Assembly (NCBI RefSeq): GCF_907165045.1
Contig: NZ_CAJRAU010000003.1
Location: 62,001 to 126,000 of the forward strand
Direction of reading: 5' to 3'
From: Dyadobacter linearis
GTDB lineage: Bacteria > Bacteroidota > Bacteroidia > Cytophagales > Spirosomataceae
DNA length: 64,000 nt
Shown: positions 54,509 through 63,904 of the stretch, in pieces
How positions within the stretch are numbered: position 1 is the first letter of the stretch
Layout of the letters: every line of letters begins with the position of its first letter
The notes under the pieces: model-generated
Database searches by the model: none
Told to the model about the DNA's origin: nothing
What the model saw: only the letters and a program-made list of their open reading frames with translations
Program-made: the position numbers and the translations under genes

Positions 54509-54573
54509 AGTGATAAGTCTGTCAGCTTCGGCAGTCGGCGCCCGGCGCCCGGCTTCTGCTGTTTTCTTTTTGT

Positions 54574-55653
54574 TTATAAATTAGCTTCAAATGGGATCCC
54601 GAACCTTTTCGCCAGCTCGGCCAGCGACAAAACAACAGGTTCCAGCAATTGGATTCCATTCACACTTCGATCTGCCTCCATTTCCCGCTCAGGATCGCCC
54701 GGGATCAATACTTTTTCTCCTTCCACCGCCCGCGCGCCTCTGAATGCACGGATCCATTTATCCATATCTTTCTTAAAATCATCGGCCGGCCTGAAACCAT
54801 CCACCCGCATTGCGCCAAGGAAATGCCCCGTACCCAACCCCACTCCTTCCTGCGCCGACATAAACCCTGCCGTAGCAAAAGGCGGTACCCACGGGCCAAA
54901 ATTTGCACCCGAAAGCACACCCGAGAATATATCTATAATAGCACCCAAACCATAACCTTTGTGGCTTCCGTGCTCTCTGTCCGAACCCAGCGGCAATAAC
55001 CCGCCGCCGCTTTTTACAGCATTAGAATCCGTCGTAGGATTTCCTTCCGAATCCTGGGCCCAGCCTAGTGGAGCTGGCAAATTTTTGCGTTGCAATATCT
55101 CAAACTTCCCGTAAGCGACAGCGGTCGAAGCAAAATCTGCTACAAATGCAGGCTCCTCGTTCGCCGGAACTGCCACCGCTATTGGATTGGTTCCCAGTAA
55201 TTTATCCAGTGAAAAAGTAGGCGTGACCAGCGGGGCCGCATTGGTCATCGTCCAACCGATCATATCCCTTTGAAGCGCCAGCATCGCGTGGTATCCCGCA
55301 ATCCCGAAGTGATTCGAGTTACGCACTGAAACCCAGCCTGAACCAACTTTCTCCGCTTTTTCCATCGCAATTTCCATCGCCTGAGGCGCTACTACCAGTC
55401 CCAACCCGCGGTCTCCGTCAACCACCGCCGTACTTGGCGTTTCATAAACTACCTTCACCTGCGGCGTGGAATTCAGCCTTCCATTGTCATATAACCGCAC
55501 ATAACCCGCCAAACGCGCAATTCCGTGCGAATCGACGCCGCGAAGATCTGCGCTGATCAATACGGTCGAAGCCAGTTCCGCTTCCTCGGCCGGACAGCCG
55601 ATTGCGCGAAAAACTTCTTCTGTAAAATGTTTCAAATAACTGGCCTGATACAT
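54574..55653 (-). CDS. Ldh family (malate/L-lactate dehydrogenase type 2) oxidoreductase
   Basis: A 359-residue NAD(P)-dependent oxidoreductase of the MDH type 2/Ldh_2 family, which includes malate, ureidoglycolate, sulfolactate and 2,3-diketogulonate reductases. Conserved blocks are SADLRGVDSHGIARL, VRNSNHFGIAGYHAMLAL, MTNAAPLVTPTFSLDKLLGT and GSHKGYGLGAIIDIFSGVLS. The substrate cannot be fixed from sequence. The frame runs upstream to 55737. The ATG at 55653 (MYQASYLKHFTEEVF) fits the family start. It is followed by mltG after 65 bases, with no clear link between them. Confidence 0.9.
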   Translation of the reverse strand: MYQASYLKHFTEEVFRAIGCPAEEAELASTVLISADLRGVDSHGIARLAGYVRLYDNGRLNSTPQVKVVYETPSTAVVDGDRGLGLVVAPQAMEIAMEKAEKVGSGWVSVRNSNHFGIAGYHAMLALQRDMIGWTMTNAAPLVTPTFSLDKLLGTNPIAVAVPANEEPAFVADFASTAVAYGKFEILQRKNLPAPLGWAQDSEGNPTTDSNAVKSGGGLLPLGSDREHGSHKGYGLGAIIDIFSGVLSGANFGPWVPPFATAGFMSAQEGVGLGTGHFLGAMRVDGFRPADDFKKDMDKWIRAFRGARAVEGEKVLIPGDPEREMEADRSVNGIQLLEPVVLSLAELAKRFGIPFEANL

Positions 55654-55814
55654 ATACGTCAAATGAGTGAACTTCTCTTTATTTTTACGGAGATTACAGC
55701 TAAAAGTTGCTGTCGGGGTGCAAATATCAAAATTCAATCGGCATCGTCCAATATTTCATTCGCCGTATCTGTCCGCATACTACCTACCTTTTCGCCGCAA
55801 AGGCTTCAAACTAA

Positions 55815-56438
55815 ATGGAAATTAAGAATTCGATCCTGAAAAGGATCATCAGCTATTTTATACGTGGGCTCGTGCTCGTTGCGCCGCTTTATGCCACCGG
55901 GCTGATTATCTGGAGTGGCGTGGAATATCTCGATAATATTATCCGGATCGACATTCCGATCTCCGATCAGCAGTCCATTTACCTGCCCGGGCTGGGTGTG
56001 CTGATCATCCTTTCCGGGATCATATTACTTGGGTTCCTGTTTTCGACGATCATTCCCCAGTCCTTTTTCAAGTTTACTGAAAAGCTGATGCGCCGCATTC
56101 CGCTTGTAAGCCTGATCTACTATTCCATTAAAGACCTCATACTTGCATTTGTCGGTGACAAAAAGAAATTCAACCAACCCGTACTGGTCACCATTTACAA
56201 AGATGCTGAGATTAAAAAGATCGGTTTCATCACACAAAATGATCTGACCCACCTCAAAATTTCAGATCACGTCGCAGTTTATATGCCATTCTCCTATTCA
56301 CTTTCCGGCGAGCTCCTCATTGTCCCTACCGCCCTGGTAGTACCAGTCGATGCGCCTTCTACCGACGTCATGAAAATGATCGTTTCGGGTGGTGTTTCGG
56401 TTAAAGTTCCCAAGGAAGAAACGGCGGAAGCTGACTGA
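55815..56438 (+). CDS. DUF502 family membrane protein
   Basis: A 207-residue DUF502 protein with two N-terminal transmembrane helices (YFIRGLVLVAPLYATGLIIW and LPGLGVLIILSGIILLGFLF), then the conserved IPLVSLIYYSIKDLILAFV and a beta-rich cytoplasmic tail with MPFSYSLSGELLIVP. The family is widespread, and its role is unproven. It is divergent from the Ldh-type gene, and the next gene has its own promoter at 56500. The start MEIKNSILKRII is the only good ATG before the first helix. Confidence 0.88.
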   Translation: MEIKNSILKRIISYFIRGLVLVAPLYATGLIIWSGVEYLDNIIRIDIPISDQQSIYLPGLGVLIILSGIILLGFLFSTIIPQSFFKFTEKLMRRIPLVSLIYYSIKDLILAFVGDKKKFNQPVLVTIYKDAEIKKIGFITQNDLTHLKISDHVAVYMPFSYSLSGELLIVPTALVVPVDAPSTDVMKMIVSGGVSVKVPKEETAEAD

Positions 56439-56499
56439 TCCGACGTGGCTAAAATCAGCAACATTGCAACAGATCTGCCCGTTTAAGAGAATGATTCCC

Positions 56500-56507
56500 T
56501 ATATTTG
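56500..56507 (+). promoter_or_regulatory. -7 promoter element before the exported unknown
   Basis: TATATTTG matches TAnnTTTG exactly, 26 bases before the ATG at 56526. A transcript starting about 7 bases downstream would exclude the in-frame ATG at 56505, which decides the start of the following gene. Confidence 0.6.
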
Positions 56508-56525
56508 AAACATTCATTTTGTGCT

Positions 56526-57140
56526 ATGAGACAGCTGCTGCTTATCTTTTTTGTGTTAATTTTTGGGAATCTTACAGCTTGGTCGCAGGACCATTACGAA
56601 GCTCAGAAAGCCCTTTCCAGTGAAGAATTGTTTATCAAACAAGGCGGTTCGAACAGGGTTATCGCAAACCCCGGACAAAAATACCTCGTACTCGACGCCT
56701 CTCCGACCATCGGCGGATTTCATCGCTACCGCTTTTTTCCCGGCGACAATATCAAGTTTAGAATGCATAATGAAACGATCCGTTTCAACGAAACCATTGC
56801 CAGTGTTTCAGACTCTTCCTTTACGATCGGGATATTGAATGAAGCAGTAGGAAGAATGGATTATCAGGAAATTTTATTGAAAGATATCCGCCTGATGAAA
56901 GTGTCGCGCCGCATTCCTTTTATATCTCAGCTGGCCCCTATCCTTCCGCTTGCAGGGCTGCTTTTTGTGGGTGCCGATTTTTTCAACCGCGGCGTAGACG
57001 GTAAACGTTTCACCACCGATACTGCTTCGCTCGTAGTAGGCGGCTCCATGGTCGTCGCCGGCTATATCTGTTACAGGCTCACATTTTCTTCTCTGAAAAT
57101 CAATGGTCGTAACAAGCTGAAAGTACTCGAAACATATTAA
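56526..57140 (+). CDS. Exported or membrane protein of unknown function
   Basis: A 204-residue protein with a signal peptide (MRQLLLIFFVLIFGNLTAWS), then about 110 residues of mixed beta structure (KYLVLDASPTIGGFHRYRFF, SFTIGILNEAVGRM). Two hydrophobic stretches near the C-terminus (ISQLAPILPLAGLLFVGADF and TASLVVGGSMVVAGYICYRL) look like membrane helices. I do not recognise the family. The frame is open from 56505, but the promoter at 56500 supports the ATG at 56526. It may be transcribed together with aroA, which follows after 51 bases. Confidence 0.7.
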   Translation: MRQLLLIFFVLIFGNLTAWSQDHYEAQKALSSEELFIKQGGSNRVIANPGQKYLVLDASPTIGGFHRYRFFPGDNIKFRMHNETIRFNETIASVSDSSFTIGILNEAVGRMDYQEILLKDIRLMKVSRRIPFISQLAPILPLAGLLFVGADFFNRGVDGKRFTTDTASLVVGGSMVVAGYICYRLTFSSLKINGRNKLKVLETY

Positions 57141-57191
57141 GTTACTAACCGGCGCATTCCCGTTGCCAACTCAAAATCTGACCTTTTCAAA

Positions 57192-58433
57192 GTGAAATCG
57201 ATTGTCGTTTACCCACCGAAACAACCTGTAAAAGCCGAAATCAAACTGGTAGCATCTAAAAGTGAGTGCAACCGCGCGCTGATTATCAATGCATTGACCG
57301 GATTTCAATGCGAACTTTCCAACGTATCCGAAGCCAGGGATTCACAAACCATGATGCGTTTACTGGATTCAAAGGACGAAGTTGCCGACGTGATCGACGC
57401 AGGTACTACTATGCGGTTTTTGACTGCCTATTACTCGGTGACCAATCAAACCAAGATCATGACAGGTACGCCGCGCATGTGCGAGCGGCCGATCGGGATA
57501 TTGGTGGATGCATTGCGGATTTTGGGTGCAGATATTGAATATCAGAAAGAGGAAGGTTACCCACCGTTGAAACTGAACGGTTTCAACTATTCAGGTGAAC
57601 ACAAGCTCGTTATGCGCGGTGACGTGAGCAGTCAGTACATTTCAGCTTTGCTGATGATCGCGCCCGAGCTGCCAAGCGGGTTGACTATTCAACTCGAAGG
57701 TGAAGTTGGCTCGCGGCCCTATATTGAAATGACGCTCAACCAGATGGCGTATTTTGGTATTGATTACAAAGCCGACTGGCAAGCCAATACCATTACTGTT
57801 CCCCCATTAAAATACCAGCCAAAACCTTACGCCATCGAATCCGATTGGTCAGGCGCGAGCTATTGGTACAGCATCGTGGCGTTATCTGAAAATGCAGAAG
57901 TGGAATTGCTGGGATTGAAACAAAACTCTTTACAAGGAGATAGTGCTATTGTGAAGATTATGAGGCACTTGGGAGTAGAGAGCGAATTTACCGACCGCGG
58001 AGTTTTACTAACCAAAATACCCGCAGCTGCATCCATTGGCTGGGATTTCACTGATTGCCCCGATCTGGCTCAAACCGTTGCTGTGTGTTGCGCAGTGAAA
58101 GATATTCGCCTGTCAATGACGGGCATAGAAAGTTTAAAGATCAAGGAAACAGACCGCGTATTCGCATTGCAGCAGGAATTGAAAAAGCTGGGCGCAGAAT
58201 TGACGGAGATTGAGAAAGACCATTTGTATGAAGTTTCCAGGATCAGCAATTTCCAACCGCTTGAATTGCCTTCTATCCACACTTACGACGACCACCGCAT
58301 GGCAATGGCATTTGCGCCGGCCGGAATGGTAGCACCGATTAGAATTGAAGAACCCGGTGTAGTTGTAAAATCTTATCCCGGCTATTGGAAAGACCTCAGC
58401 AAAGTGACTGTCTGGGAAGAAAAAGAAATTTAA
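57192..58433 (+). CDS. aroA: 3-phosphoshikimate 1-carboxyvinyltransferase (EPSP synthase)
   Basis: A 413-residue EPSP synthase of the shikimate pathway, joining shikimate 3-phosphate and phosphoenolpyruvate. Seen are LVASKSECNRALIINALTG, VIDAGTTMRFLTAYYSV, GTPRMCERPIGILVDALRIL, GDVSSQYISALLMIAP, IESDWSGASYWYSIV and TYDDHRMAMAFAPAG. The usual SKS-x-S-NR loop reads SKSECNR, and the canonical GNAGT is DAGTT, as in several Bacteroidota. The start is GTG (57192); no upstream ATG gives the family N-terminus. The FMN-binding synthase-like gene follows after 10 bases. Confidence 0.94.
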   Translation: MKSIVVYPPKQPVKAEIKLVASKSECNRALIINALTGFQCELSNVSEARDSQTMMRLLDSKDEVADVIDAGTTMRFLTAYYSVTNQTKIMTGTPRMCERPIGILVDALRILGADIEYQKEEGYPPLKLNGFNYSGEHKLVMRGDVSSQYISALLMIAPELPSGLTIQLEGEVGSRPYIEMTLNQMAYFGIDYKADWQANTITVPPLKYQPKPYAIESDWSGASYWYSIVALSENAEVELLGLKQNSLQGDSAIVKIMRHLGVESEFTDRGVLLTKIPAAASIGWDFTDCPDLAQTVAVCCAVKDIRLSMTGIESLKIKETDRVFALQQELKKLGAELTEIEKDHLYEVSRISNFQPLELPSIHTYDDHRMAMAFAPAGMVAPIRIEEPGVVVKSYPGYWKDLSKVTVWEEKEI

Positions 58434-58443
58434 AACCACTTTC

Positions 58444-60036
58444 ATGGACAGTACCCTCTCGTTTTTGGCCGCGATCCCTATCTGGGCTTATATATTGATA
58501 TTGATCGTCCTGATTGCGCTGAGGGATATTTTGCAGAGAAAACATACGATCCAGCACAACTTTCCGCTGGTTGGGCATTTCCGTTATATGCTCGAAACGA
58601 TCGGGCCCGAGCTTCGGCAGTATATTGTTGCCAATAACCGAGAAGAACTTCCATTCAACCGCCGGCAGCGATCGTGGATTTATGCTTCTGCCAAAAAAGA
58701 AAATAACTACCAGGGTTTCGGTACTGATCAGGACATGCACGCGCCGGGTTATGTGCTCGTAAAACCTTCAATGCTGCCCAAAAGACTCGATTCCACCCAC
58801 AATCACCACGTCAAAAACGGCAACGATCCGCACCATTATACGATTCCCGCGGCGAAAGTGATCGGGCAATATCATAACCGCAAAAGACCTTACCGGCCCC
58901 GTTCGATCATTAATGTGAGCGCGATGAGCTTCGGTTCGCTATCTTCCAGGGCCGTCGAAGCATTGAACAAAGGCTCCTTTCGTTTTGGAAATTACCATAA
59001 TACAGGCGAAGGCGGGCTGTCGCCTTACCACCGTTACGGAGCCGACGTGGTATTCAATATGGGAACCTCCTATTTCGGCGTGCGTGATCATGAAGGGAAT
59101 TTTGTGATGGAAAAACTGGTGAAAATGACGAGCCAAAATCCATTTGTCAGAATGATCGAACTGAAATTGTCGCAGGGGGCCAAACCGGGTAAAGGCGGCG
59201 TACTTCCGGCGAGCAAAATCAGTGCGGAAATTGCAGAGATTAGACAGGTACCCATGGGCGTGGACGTTGTTTCGCCCCCTTACCACAGCGCGTTTTCGGA
59301 TGTGCGCGGAATGATCGATTTTATTGAAGAAATGGCCGCCGCAACCGGCTTGCCAGTCGGTATTAAATCCGCGGTAGGAAAAACGGAAATGTGGGAGGAG
59401 CTGGCCGACTTGATGGTGGAAACGGGAAAAGGCCCTGATTTTATCGCTATTGATGGCGGTGAAGGCGGTACCGGAGCAGCGCCGCCCTCGTTTGCGGACC
59501 ATGTTTCGCTTCCGCTGGTATTTGCTTTTAGTACTGTTTATAAAATTTTCCAGAAAAGAAACCTGAATGATAAGCTCACTTTTATTGCTTCCGGCAAACT
59601 GGGACTGCCTGCACAGGCTGTAATGGCGTTTTCCATGGGTGCGGATGTGATCAATGTAGCAAGAGAAGCAATGATGTCGATCGGCTGCATTCAGGCGCAG
59701 ATCTGTCACACCAACCGCTGCCCTACCGGCATTACTACGAATAATAAGTGGCTCGAATCGGGTATTGATCCGGCATTGAAAAGCGTGCGTTTTGCGAATT
59801 ATATGACCACGCTCGCCAAGGAGATCATTGAAATTACACACGCATCGGGTTATGAACATCCGTGCCAGTTTGGTATGAATGATGTGGATATTTCAATGGG
59901 CGATCACAACCGGACGATCACACTGGCCGAAAATTATGGATATCTCAAAACCATCGTGCCATTTTCAGGCATTCATGATTTGCTTGAATGTCCGCATTTA
60001 GGCGGGCGCGATATTCCCGGAGAGAAAGTCGCCTGA
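58444..60036 (+). CDS. Membrane-anchored FMN-binding glutamate synthase-like protein
   Basis: A 530-residue protein of the GltB central/FMN-domain family (GltS-like alpha chain without the amidotransferase). A transmembrane helix (about 13-30, IWAYILILIVLIAL) is followed by the TIM barrel with INVSAMSFGSLSSRAVEALN, NTGEGGLSPYHRYGADVVF, AKPGKGGVLPASKISAEIA, FIAIDGGEGGTGAAPPSFAD and the Cys-rich CIQAQICHTNRCPTGITTN (possible 3Fe-4S site). Classic synthases have an N-terminal glutaminase, absent here, so the ammonia or electron source is unknown. It lies 10 bases after aroA. Confidence 0.9.
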   Translation: MDSTLSFLAAIPIWAYILILIVLIALRDILQRKHTIQHNFPLVGHFRYMLETIGPELRQYIVANNREELPFNRRQRSWIYASAKKENNYQGFGTDQDMHAPGYVLVKPSMLPKRLDSTHNHHVKNGNDPHHYTIPAAKVIGQYHNRKRPYRPRSIINVSAMSFGSLSSRAVEALNKGSFRFGNYHNTGEGGLSPYHRYGADVVFNMGTSYFGVRDHEGNFVMEKLVKMTSQNPFVRMIELKLSQGAKPGKGGVLPASKISAEIAEIRQVPMGVDVVSPPYHSAFSDVRGMIDFIEEMAAATGLPVGIKSAVGKTEMWEELADLMVETGKGPDFIAIDGGEGGTGAAPPSFADHVSLPLVFAFSTVYKIFQKRNLNDKLTFIASGKLGLPAQAVMAFSMGADVINVAREAMMSIGCIQAQICHTNRCPTGITTNNKWLESGIDPALKSVRFANYMTTLAKEIIEITHASGYEHPCQFGMNDVDISMGDHNRTITLAENYGYLKTIVPFSGIHDLLECPHLGGRDIPGEKVA

Positions 60037-60053
60037 TATTTAACCAGATACAC

Positions 60054-60728
60054 ATGCTAAAAACCACTACCACACTATTTTCCTTATTACTATTTATCTC
60101 CTGCCAACATACCCCCGGGCCGGATTCGCCCGGAAAGAGCTACTACCCATTGGAAGCGGGCACTTATTCTGAGTTTAGGGTTGAGAAAACTGTTTATTCT
60201 GAGAATCAGCCGACTAAGAAAACAGATTCACAAGTTCGCCGACTACTGGGCGAGGCCATGAATACCGACGGTCAACTCATTTATCCTATTCATTTCAGTA
60301 CAAGAAATGCAGCAAATGAATGGAAAACCGATTCTGTAAGCGCGGCTTGGACAAATGTAAATCAGGCATTTGAACAGGAAAATGGTAAACCTATTGCCAA
60401 AATGTATTTTCCATTAACAGAAGGTTTAAAATGGGATGGTAGCACTTACAACAGCTCAAACGTTTCCGAAAGCATTGCCCGGGATGTAGATCGACCGTTG
60501 GAGATCAATGGCAAATATTATCCAAAAACAGTAACGATTATCCGCCAAGACGATTCAACACTTTTGTCGCGAAATAAGTATATTGAAATATATGCCGAAA
60601 ACGTTGGACTGGTAATGCGCGAGCGGCTTAACTTGCAGTACTGTCATTCAGGCGACTGCATTGGAAAAGGCGTAATTGAATCGGGCTGGAAGGAAGTTTT
60701 TATTCTTGAAAAATTCGGAAAACAATGA
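60054..60728 (+). CDS. Lipoprotein of unknown function paired with a T9SS subtilase
   Basis: A 224-residue lipoprotein. The signal peptide ends in the lipobox LLFISCQH, with the lipidated Cys near residue 17. The mature part is beta-rich and Tyr-rich (YYPLEAGTYSEFRVEKTVYS, AKMYFPLTEGLKWDGSTYNS, LVMRERLNLQYCHSGDCIG) and begins with a Pro-rich tether. I do not know the family. The frame is open upstream to 59988, overlapping the previous gene, but the ATG at 60054 starts the signal peptide. Its last bases overlap the subtilase start (ATGA at 60725), so the two are translationally coupled. Confidence 0.8.
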   Translation: MLKTTTTLFSLLLFISCQHTPGPDSPGKSYYPLEAGTYSEFRVEKTVYSENQPTKKTDSQVRRLLGEAMNTDGQLIYPIHFSTRNAANEWKTDSVSAAWTNVNQAFEQENGKPIAKMYFPLTEGLKWDGSTYNSSNVSESIARDVDRPLEINGKYYPKTVTIIRQDDSTLLSRNKYIEIYAENVGLVMRERLNLQYCHSGDCIGKGVIESGWKEVFILEKFGKQ

Positions 60729-62389
60729 GCAAATCTTTATTCACTGTCATTTTCATAATAGCTGCCATTTCAAATGCAGCATTTGCGCAAAGCAACCCCC
60801 GGTATCTCGTGCTTTTTAAAGACAAAGCCGGCTCGCCCTATTCCGTCGACAAGCCCGCAGACTTCCTTTCCGAAAGAGCAGTAGCAAGGAGAATGCGGCA
60901 AAATATCTCGGTCACAAACGCCGACTTGCCTGTAAATCCTGCCTATATCACTGCATTGAAACAAACCGGCGCCCAATTAATTTTTCCGTCCCGCTGGTTC
61001 AATGGGGTTTTGGTTGAAGCCTCGGCCACGCAACTCGACGCGATCAAAAAACTGGCTTTTTTTAAAGGTATTGAACTGAATCTGCCGGTTGCTAACGTCT
61101 CCGAAAAATCTCCGGGTATTCAGCGCGTTGCGAAAACGAATGAAAAGTTCGAAGCAGCAGAAGACCTGGACTACGGAAATATGAATGCCCAGCTCGCATT
61201 AATGGAAGTCCCAGAGTTACATAAAAAAGGCTTTCAGGGCGAGAATATGCTGATTGCAGTCATGGATAATGGTTTTGTAAACGGAAATACGCTGGGCTTT
61301 TTAAATCAGCTGCGCACCGAGAACAGGATCCTGGATACTTACGATTTCCTTAACCGTGAAACCAACGTTTACAATTCAGGTTCTCACGGTATCAATGTGC
61401 TTTCCACAATGGCCGCCTACCAGCCGGGCACTATGATCGGCGCGGCATTCAAGGCTTCTTATGCATTGTATCACACCGAAAATGACTTTGGCGAATCTCC
61501 TTACGAAGAGATTACGTGGCTTTTGGCAGCGGAGCGCGCGGATAGTCTTGGTGCGGATGTGATCAATACTTCGCTGGGCTACTATTCATTTGATGATGAT
61601 TTCGCGAGTGACGCCTATAACTACACTTACGAGGATATGGACGGAAAAACGACCATTATCAGCCGTGCGGCCCGTTATGCGACGCGTACCGGAATGCTGG
61701 TCGTGAACTCGGCTGGTAACGAAGGCAATAATTCGTGGCGTTATATTACTGCCCCGGCTGACGTGGATTCTGTGCTTACGGTGGGCGCTTCCAACTATGA
61801 TCGCAGCTATGCAGCCCTGAGTTCGATCGGGCCCAATGCGGCAGGCCAGCAAAAGCCAGATTTAGCAGCTGTTGGCGTAGGAACTGTGGTCGGTACCATT
61901 TCAGGATCTGCGGCAAGCGGCAACGGTACTTCCTTCTCATCTCCATTGATCGCCGGGCTTGCTGCAATACTCTGGCAGGCGCACCCGAGCCTGACAGCCC
62001 AGCAGATTATTTACGTGCTCAAAAAATCAGGTCACCAGGCCGCTGCGCCGGACAATTTGCTGGGTTATGGCGTGCCTAGCGCGGTAAAAGCGGAGCAGAT
62101 CATAGCCGATGAGTTCACTCCGCTTGGCACTGAGAAAGAGCTCGTTAGCGCAATTGTATTGGCTCCTAACCCGGTCACTTCCAATGTTACCCTCACTATT
62201 CCTCCTGCATTAATCGGCAAGCATGCGCGACTGAATTTGCTCGGGATCAATGGTGTTTCCCGCTACGATAAAAATGAGCGACTGACTGAAAGCCACACCA
62301 TTTTTGCCGGCGATCTTCCCGCAGGCTTGTATCTCATCAGCATTCAAGTTGATAATCAGGAGCGTATTTTAAAGTTTATAAAGAAATAG
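60725..62389 (+). CDS. T9SS-secreted subtilisin-like serine protease
   Basis: A 554-residue S8 protease with a signal peptide ending AFA-QS. The catalytic triad is Asp181 (AVMDNGF), His221 (GSHGINV) and Ser403 (GTSFSSPLIAGL). A propeptide of about 130 residues precedes the catalytic domain. The C-terminal 80 residues are a type A sorting domain (LAPNPVTSNVTLTIPPAL to LPAGLYLISIQVDNQERILK), which sends it out through the type IX system whose regulator PorX and PorW-like lipoprotein are in this window. Its start overlaps the lipoprotein gene and its stop overlaps the NUDIX gene by 14 bases. Confidence 0.94.
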   Translation: MSKSLFTVIFIIAAISNAAFAQSNPRYLVLFKDKAGSPYSVDKPADFLSERAVARRMRQNISVTNADLPVNPAYITALKQTGAQLIFPSRWFNGVLVEASATQLDAIKKLAFFKGIELNLPVANVSEKSPGIQRVAKTNEKFEAAEDLDYGNMNAQLALMEVPELHKKGFQGENMLIAVMDNGFVNGNTLGFLNQLRTENRILDTYDFLNRETNVYNSGSHGINVLSTMAAYQPGTMIGAAFKASYALYHTENDFGESPYEEITWLLAAERADSLGADVINTSLGYYSFDDDFASDAYNYTYEDMDGKTTIISRAARYATRTGMLVVNSAGNEGNNSWRYITAPADVDSVLTVGASNYDRSYAALSSIGPNAAGQQKPDLAAVGVGTVVGTISGSAASGNGTSFSSPLIAGLAAILWQAHPSLTAQQIIYVLKKSGHQAAAPDNLLGYGVPSAVKAEQIIADEFTPLGTEKELVSAIVLAPNPVTSNVTLTIPPALIGKHARLNLLGINGVSRYDKNERLTESHTIFAGDLPAGLYLISIQVDNQERILKFIKK

Positions 62390-62915
62390 TCTTCCTAACC
62401 ATTCGCATAATAGACTCGGAATCATTGTACTTCGCTACTTCCGAAACCGGGATCCATTTTACGTCAAGAGATTCGCTATTGACCGCAATCTGCTGATCCT
62501 TATCAGATTGGAATGCAAATCTTACGTCGTAATGCAAATGCTCGGGAATGTCTTTCCGGGCAGGTATTGTATGAATATCAATATCGAAAATTCCTTCTTT
62601 GGCTAAAATCAGATCCTTGATTCCCGTTTCCTCCCACACTTCTTTAAGCGCAACACTTTTCACGTCAGGATCTCCGTCGCAATGTCCGCCGGGCTGGAAC
62701 CAGCGGTTCAGTTTGAAGTGATGCATCAACAGTACCGACTTTTTATCAGCCGATAAAACCCAACCAGATGCGGTAATATGTCCTTCTAAAAGGGTTCTTT
62801 TGAAACAATCCGGGTTTTTTCTGATAAATTCAATCATGTCCAAATACATATTTTCCTCCTCTCCGTTTTCGGGTGTGTACGCGTCGAGGAGTGCAAGCAA
62901 GCTGTGTCGTTTCAT
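62376..62915 (-). CDS. NUDIX hydrolase
   Basis: A 179-residue NUDIX protein. The box reads GGHCDGDPDVKSVALKEVWE then ETGI, where the usual Arg before Glu is Lys and the two metal-binding Glu residues are kept. Upstream LLMHHFKLNRWFQPGGH and the C-terminal LDVKWIPVSEVAKY are typical of the family. It hydrolyses a nucleoside diphosphate derivative; the substrate is unknown. Convergent with the subtilase gene with a 14-base overlap. The start at 62915 precedes MKRHSLLALLDAYTP. Confidence 0.92.
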   Translation of the reverse strand: MKRHSLLALLDAYTPENGEEENMYLDMIEFIRKNPDCFKRTLLEGHITASGWVLSADKKSVLLMHHFKLNRWFQPGGHCDGDPDVKSVALKEVWEETGIKDLILAKEGIFDIDIHTIPARKDIPEHLHYDVRFAFQSDKDQQIAVNSESLDVKWIPVSEVAKYNDSESIMRMVRKTISL

Positions 62916-62987
62916 CTAGGCTATCTGATTTTTTAATTCTAAATTCACCGCAAGTTTAACATATCACGTCAAAACCACCTTACTCGG

Positions 62988-63893
62988 ATGAAAAAGCATT
63001 TACTTACTGTTTCGCTTGCTGTTTTGCTTACCACTTATGCAATCGGGCAGCGCACGCCGGCTCCAAGCCAGGGCGCGCAGGTTATGCAGACTATCGGTGT
63101 GACTGATTTTACGGTTAAATATTCCAGGCCAACACTCAAAAAGCGGAAAGTTTTCGCCGATAGCTCTGCGCTGGCACCGTACAACCAGATTTGGCGTACA
63201 GGCGCAAATAGCCCCACTACCTTCGAAGCCAGTACAGAATTCAGCTTTGGCGGCAGAACGGTACCTGCCGGGAAATATGCATTGCTTTCCATTCCGTCTG
63301 GCGCTGCGTGGACATTGATTTTAAACAAAAAATATGACCAGGGAACCGAGGCTTACCAGGAATCCGAAGATGTAGCCCGTATTCAGGTTGCGCCTACTTC
63401 GGGTGAGTTCAATGAAGCATTCAAGATTGATATTGAGCCTGTTACCGACAGCACTGGTTATATGATTCTATCCTGGTCTTCGGTAAAAGTGCCTGTGCCG
63501 GTAGCGGTTCGCACGGAAACGCTGACGATGAATGCGCTCAATAAAATAATCGCTGAGAAGCCGGAGGATACTGCTGCCTTGGAAGGCGCAGCGGGCTATT
63601 TACTTACAAAAGGAAAAGATCTGCCGCTGGCACTTTCCTGGGCCGACAAAGCGATCGGACTCAAAGAATCGTATTACAATATGTGGCTGAAAGCTTCAAT
63701 ACTGGCTAAGTTGGGGAAACACAACGAGGCATTACCGGTAGCTCAGAAAGCATTGACACTCGGCACTGCGTCAGATCAGGCTTTTACAGGTTTCTTTAAA
63801 GGAGAAATTGAGAAAACGATCGCGGCGATTCAACCGAAAGTGACTCCAAAAACAGCCACAGCGAGCGTAAAAAGCAAGAAAAAGAAGAAATAG
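62988..63893 (+). CDS. Exported DUF2911 protein with C-terminal TPR
   Basis: A 301-residue exported protein. The signal peptide is MKKHLLTVSLAVLLTTYAIG. The DUF2911 domain (about 25-165) reads IGVTDFTVKYSRPTLKKRKV, YNQIWRTGANSPTTFEASTE and VPAGKYALLSIPSGAAWTLI. The C-terminal part has two to three TPR-like repeats (PLALSWADKAIGLKESYYNM and HNEALPVAQKALTLGTASDQ) and ends in a Lys run. The function is unknown, though the fold is probably a beta-sandwich. Divergent from NUDIX with 72 bases between. Confidence 0.88.
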   Translation: MKKHLLTVSLAVLLTTYAIGQRTPAPSQGAQVMQTIGVTDFTVKYSRPTLKKRKVFADSSALAPYNQIWRTGANSPTTFEASTEFSFGGRTVPAGKYALLSIPSGAAWTLILNKKYDQGTEAYQESEDVARIQVAPTSGEFNEAFKIDIEPVTDSTGYMILSWSSVKVPVPVAVRTETLTMNALNKIIAEKPEDTAALEGAAGYLLTKGKDLPLALSWADKAIGLKESYYNMWLKASILAKLGKHNEALPVAQKALTLGTASDQAFTGFFKGEIEKTIAAIQPKVTPKTATASVKSKKKKK

Positions 63894-63904
63894 CCTGCTG
63901 ATTT

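Noticed and set aside
58939..59859. 306-codon open frame opposite the glutamate-synthase-like gene
   Set aside because: Composition (Arg, His, Phe, Cys) is that of a reverse-strand shadow, and the sense frame has clear FMN-barrel motifs.
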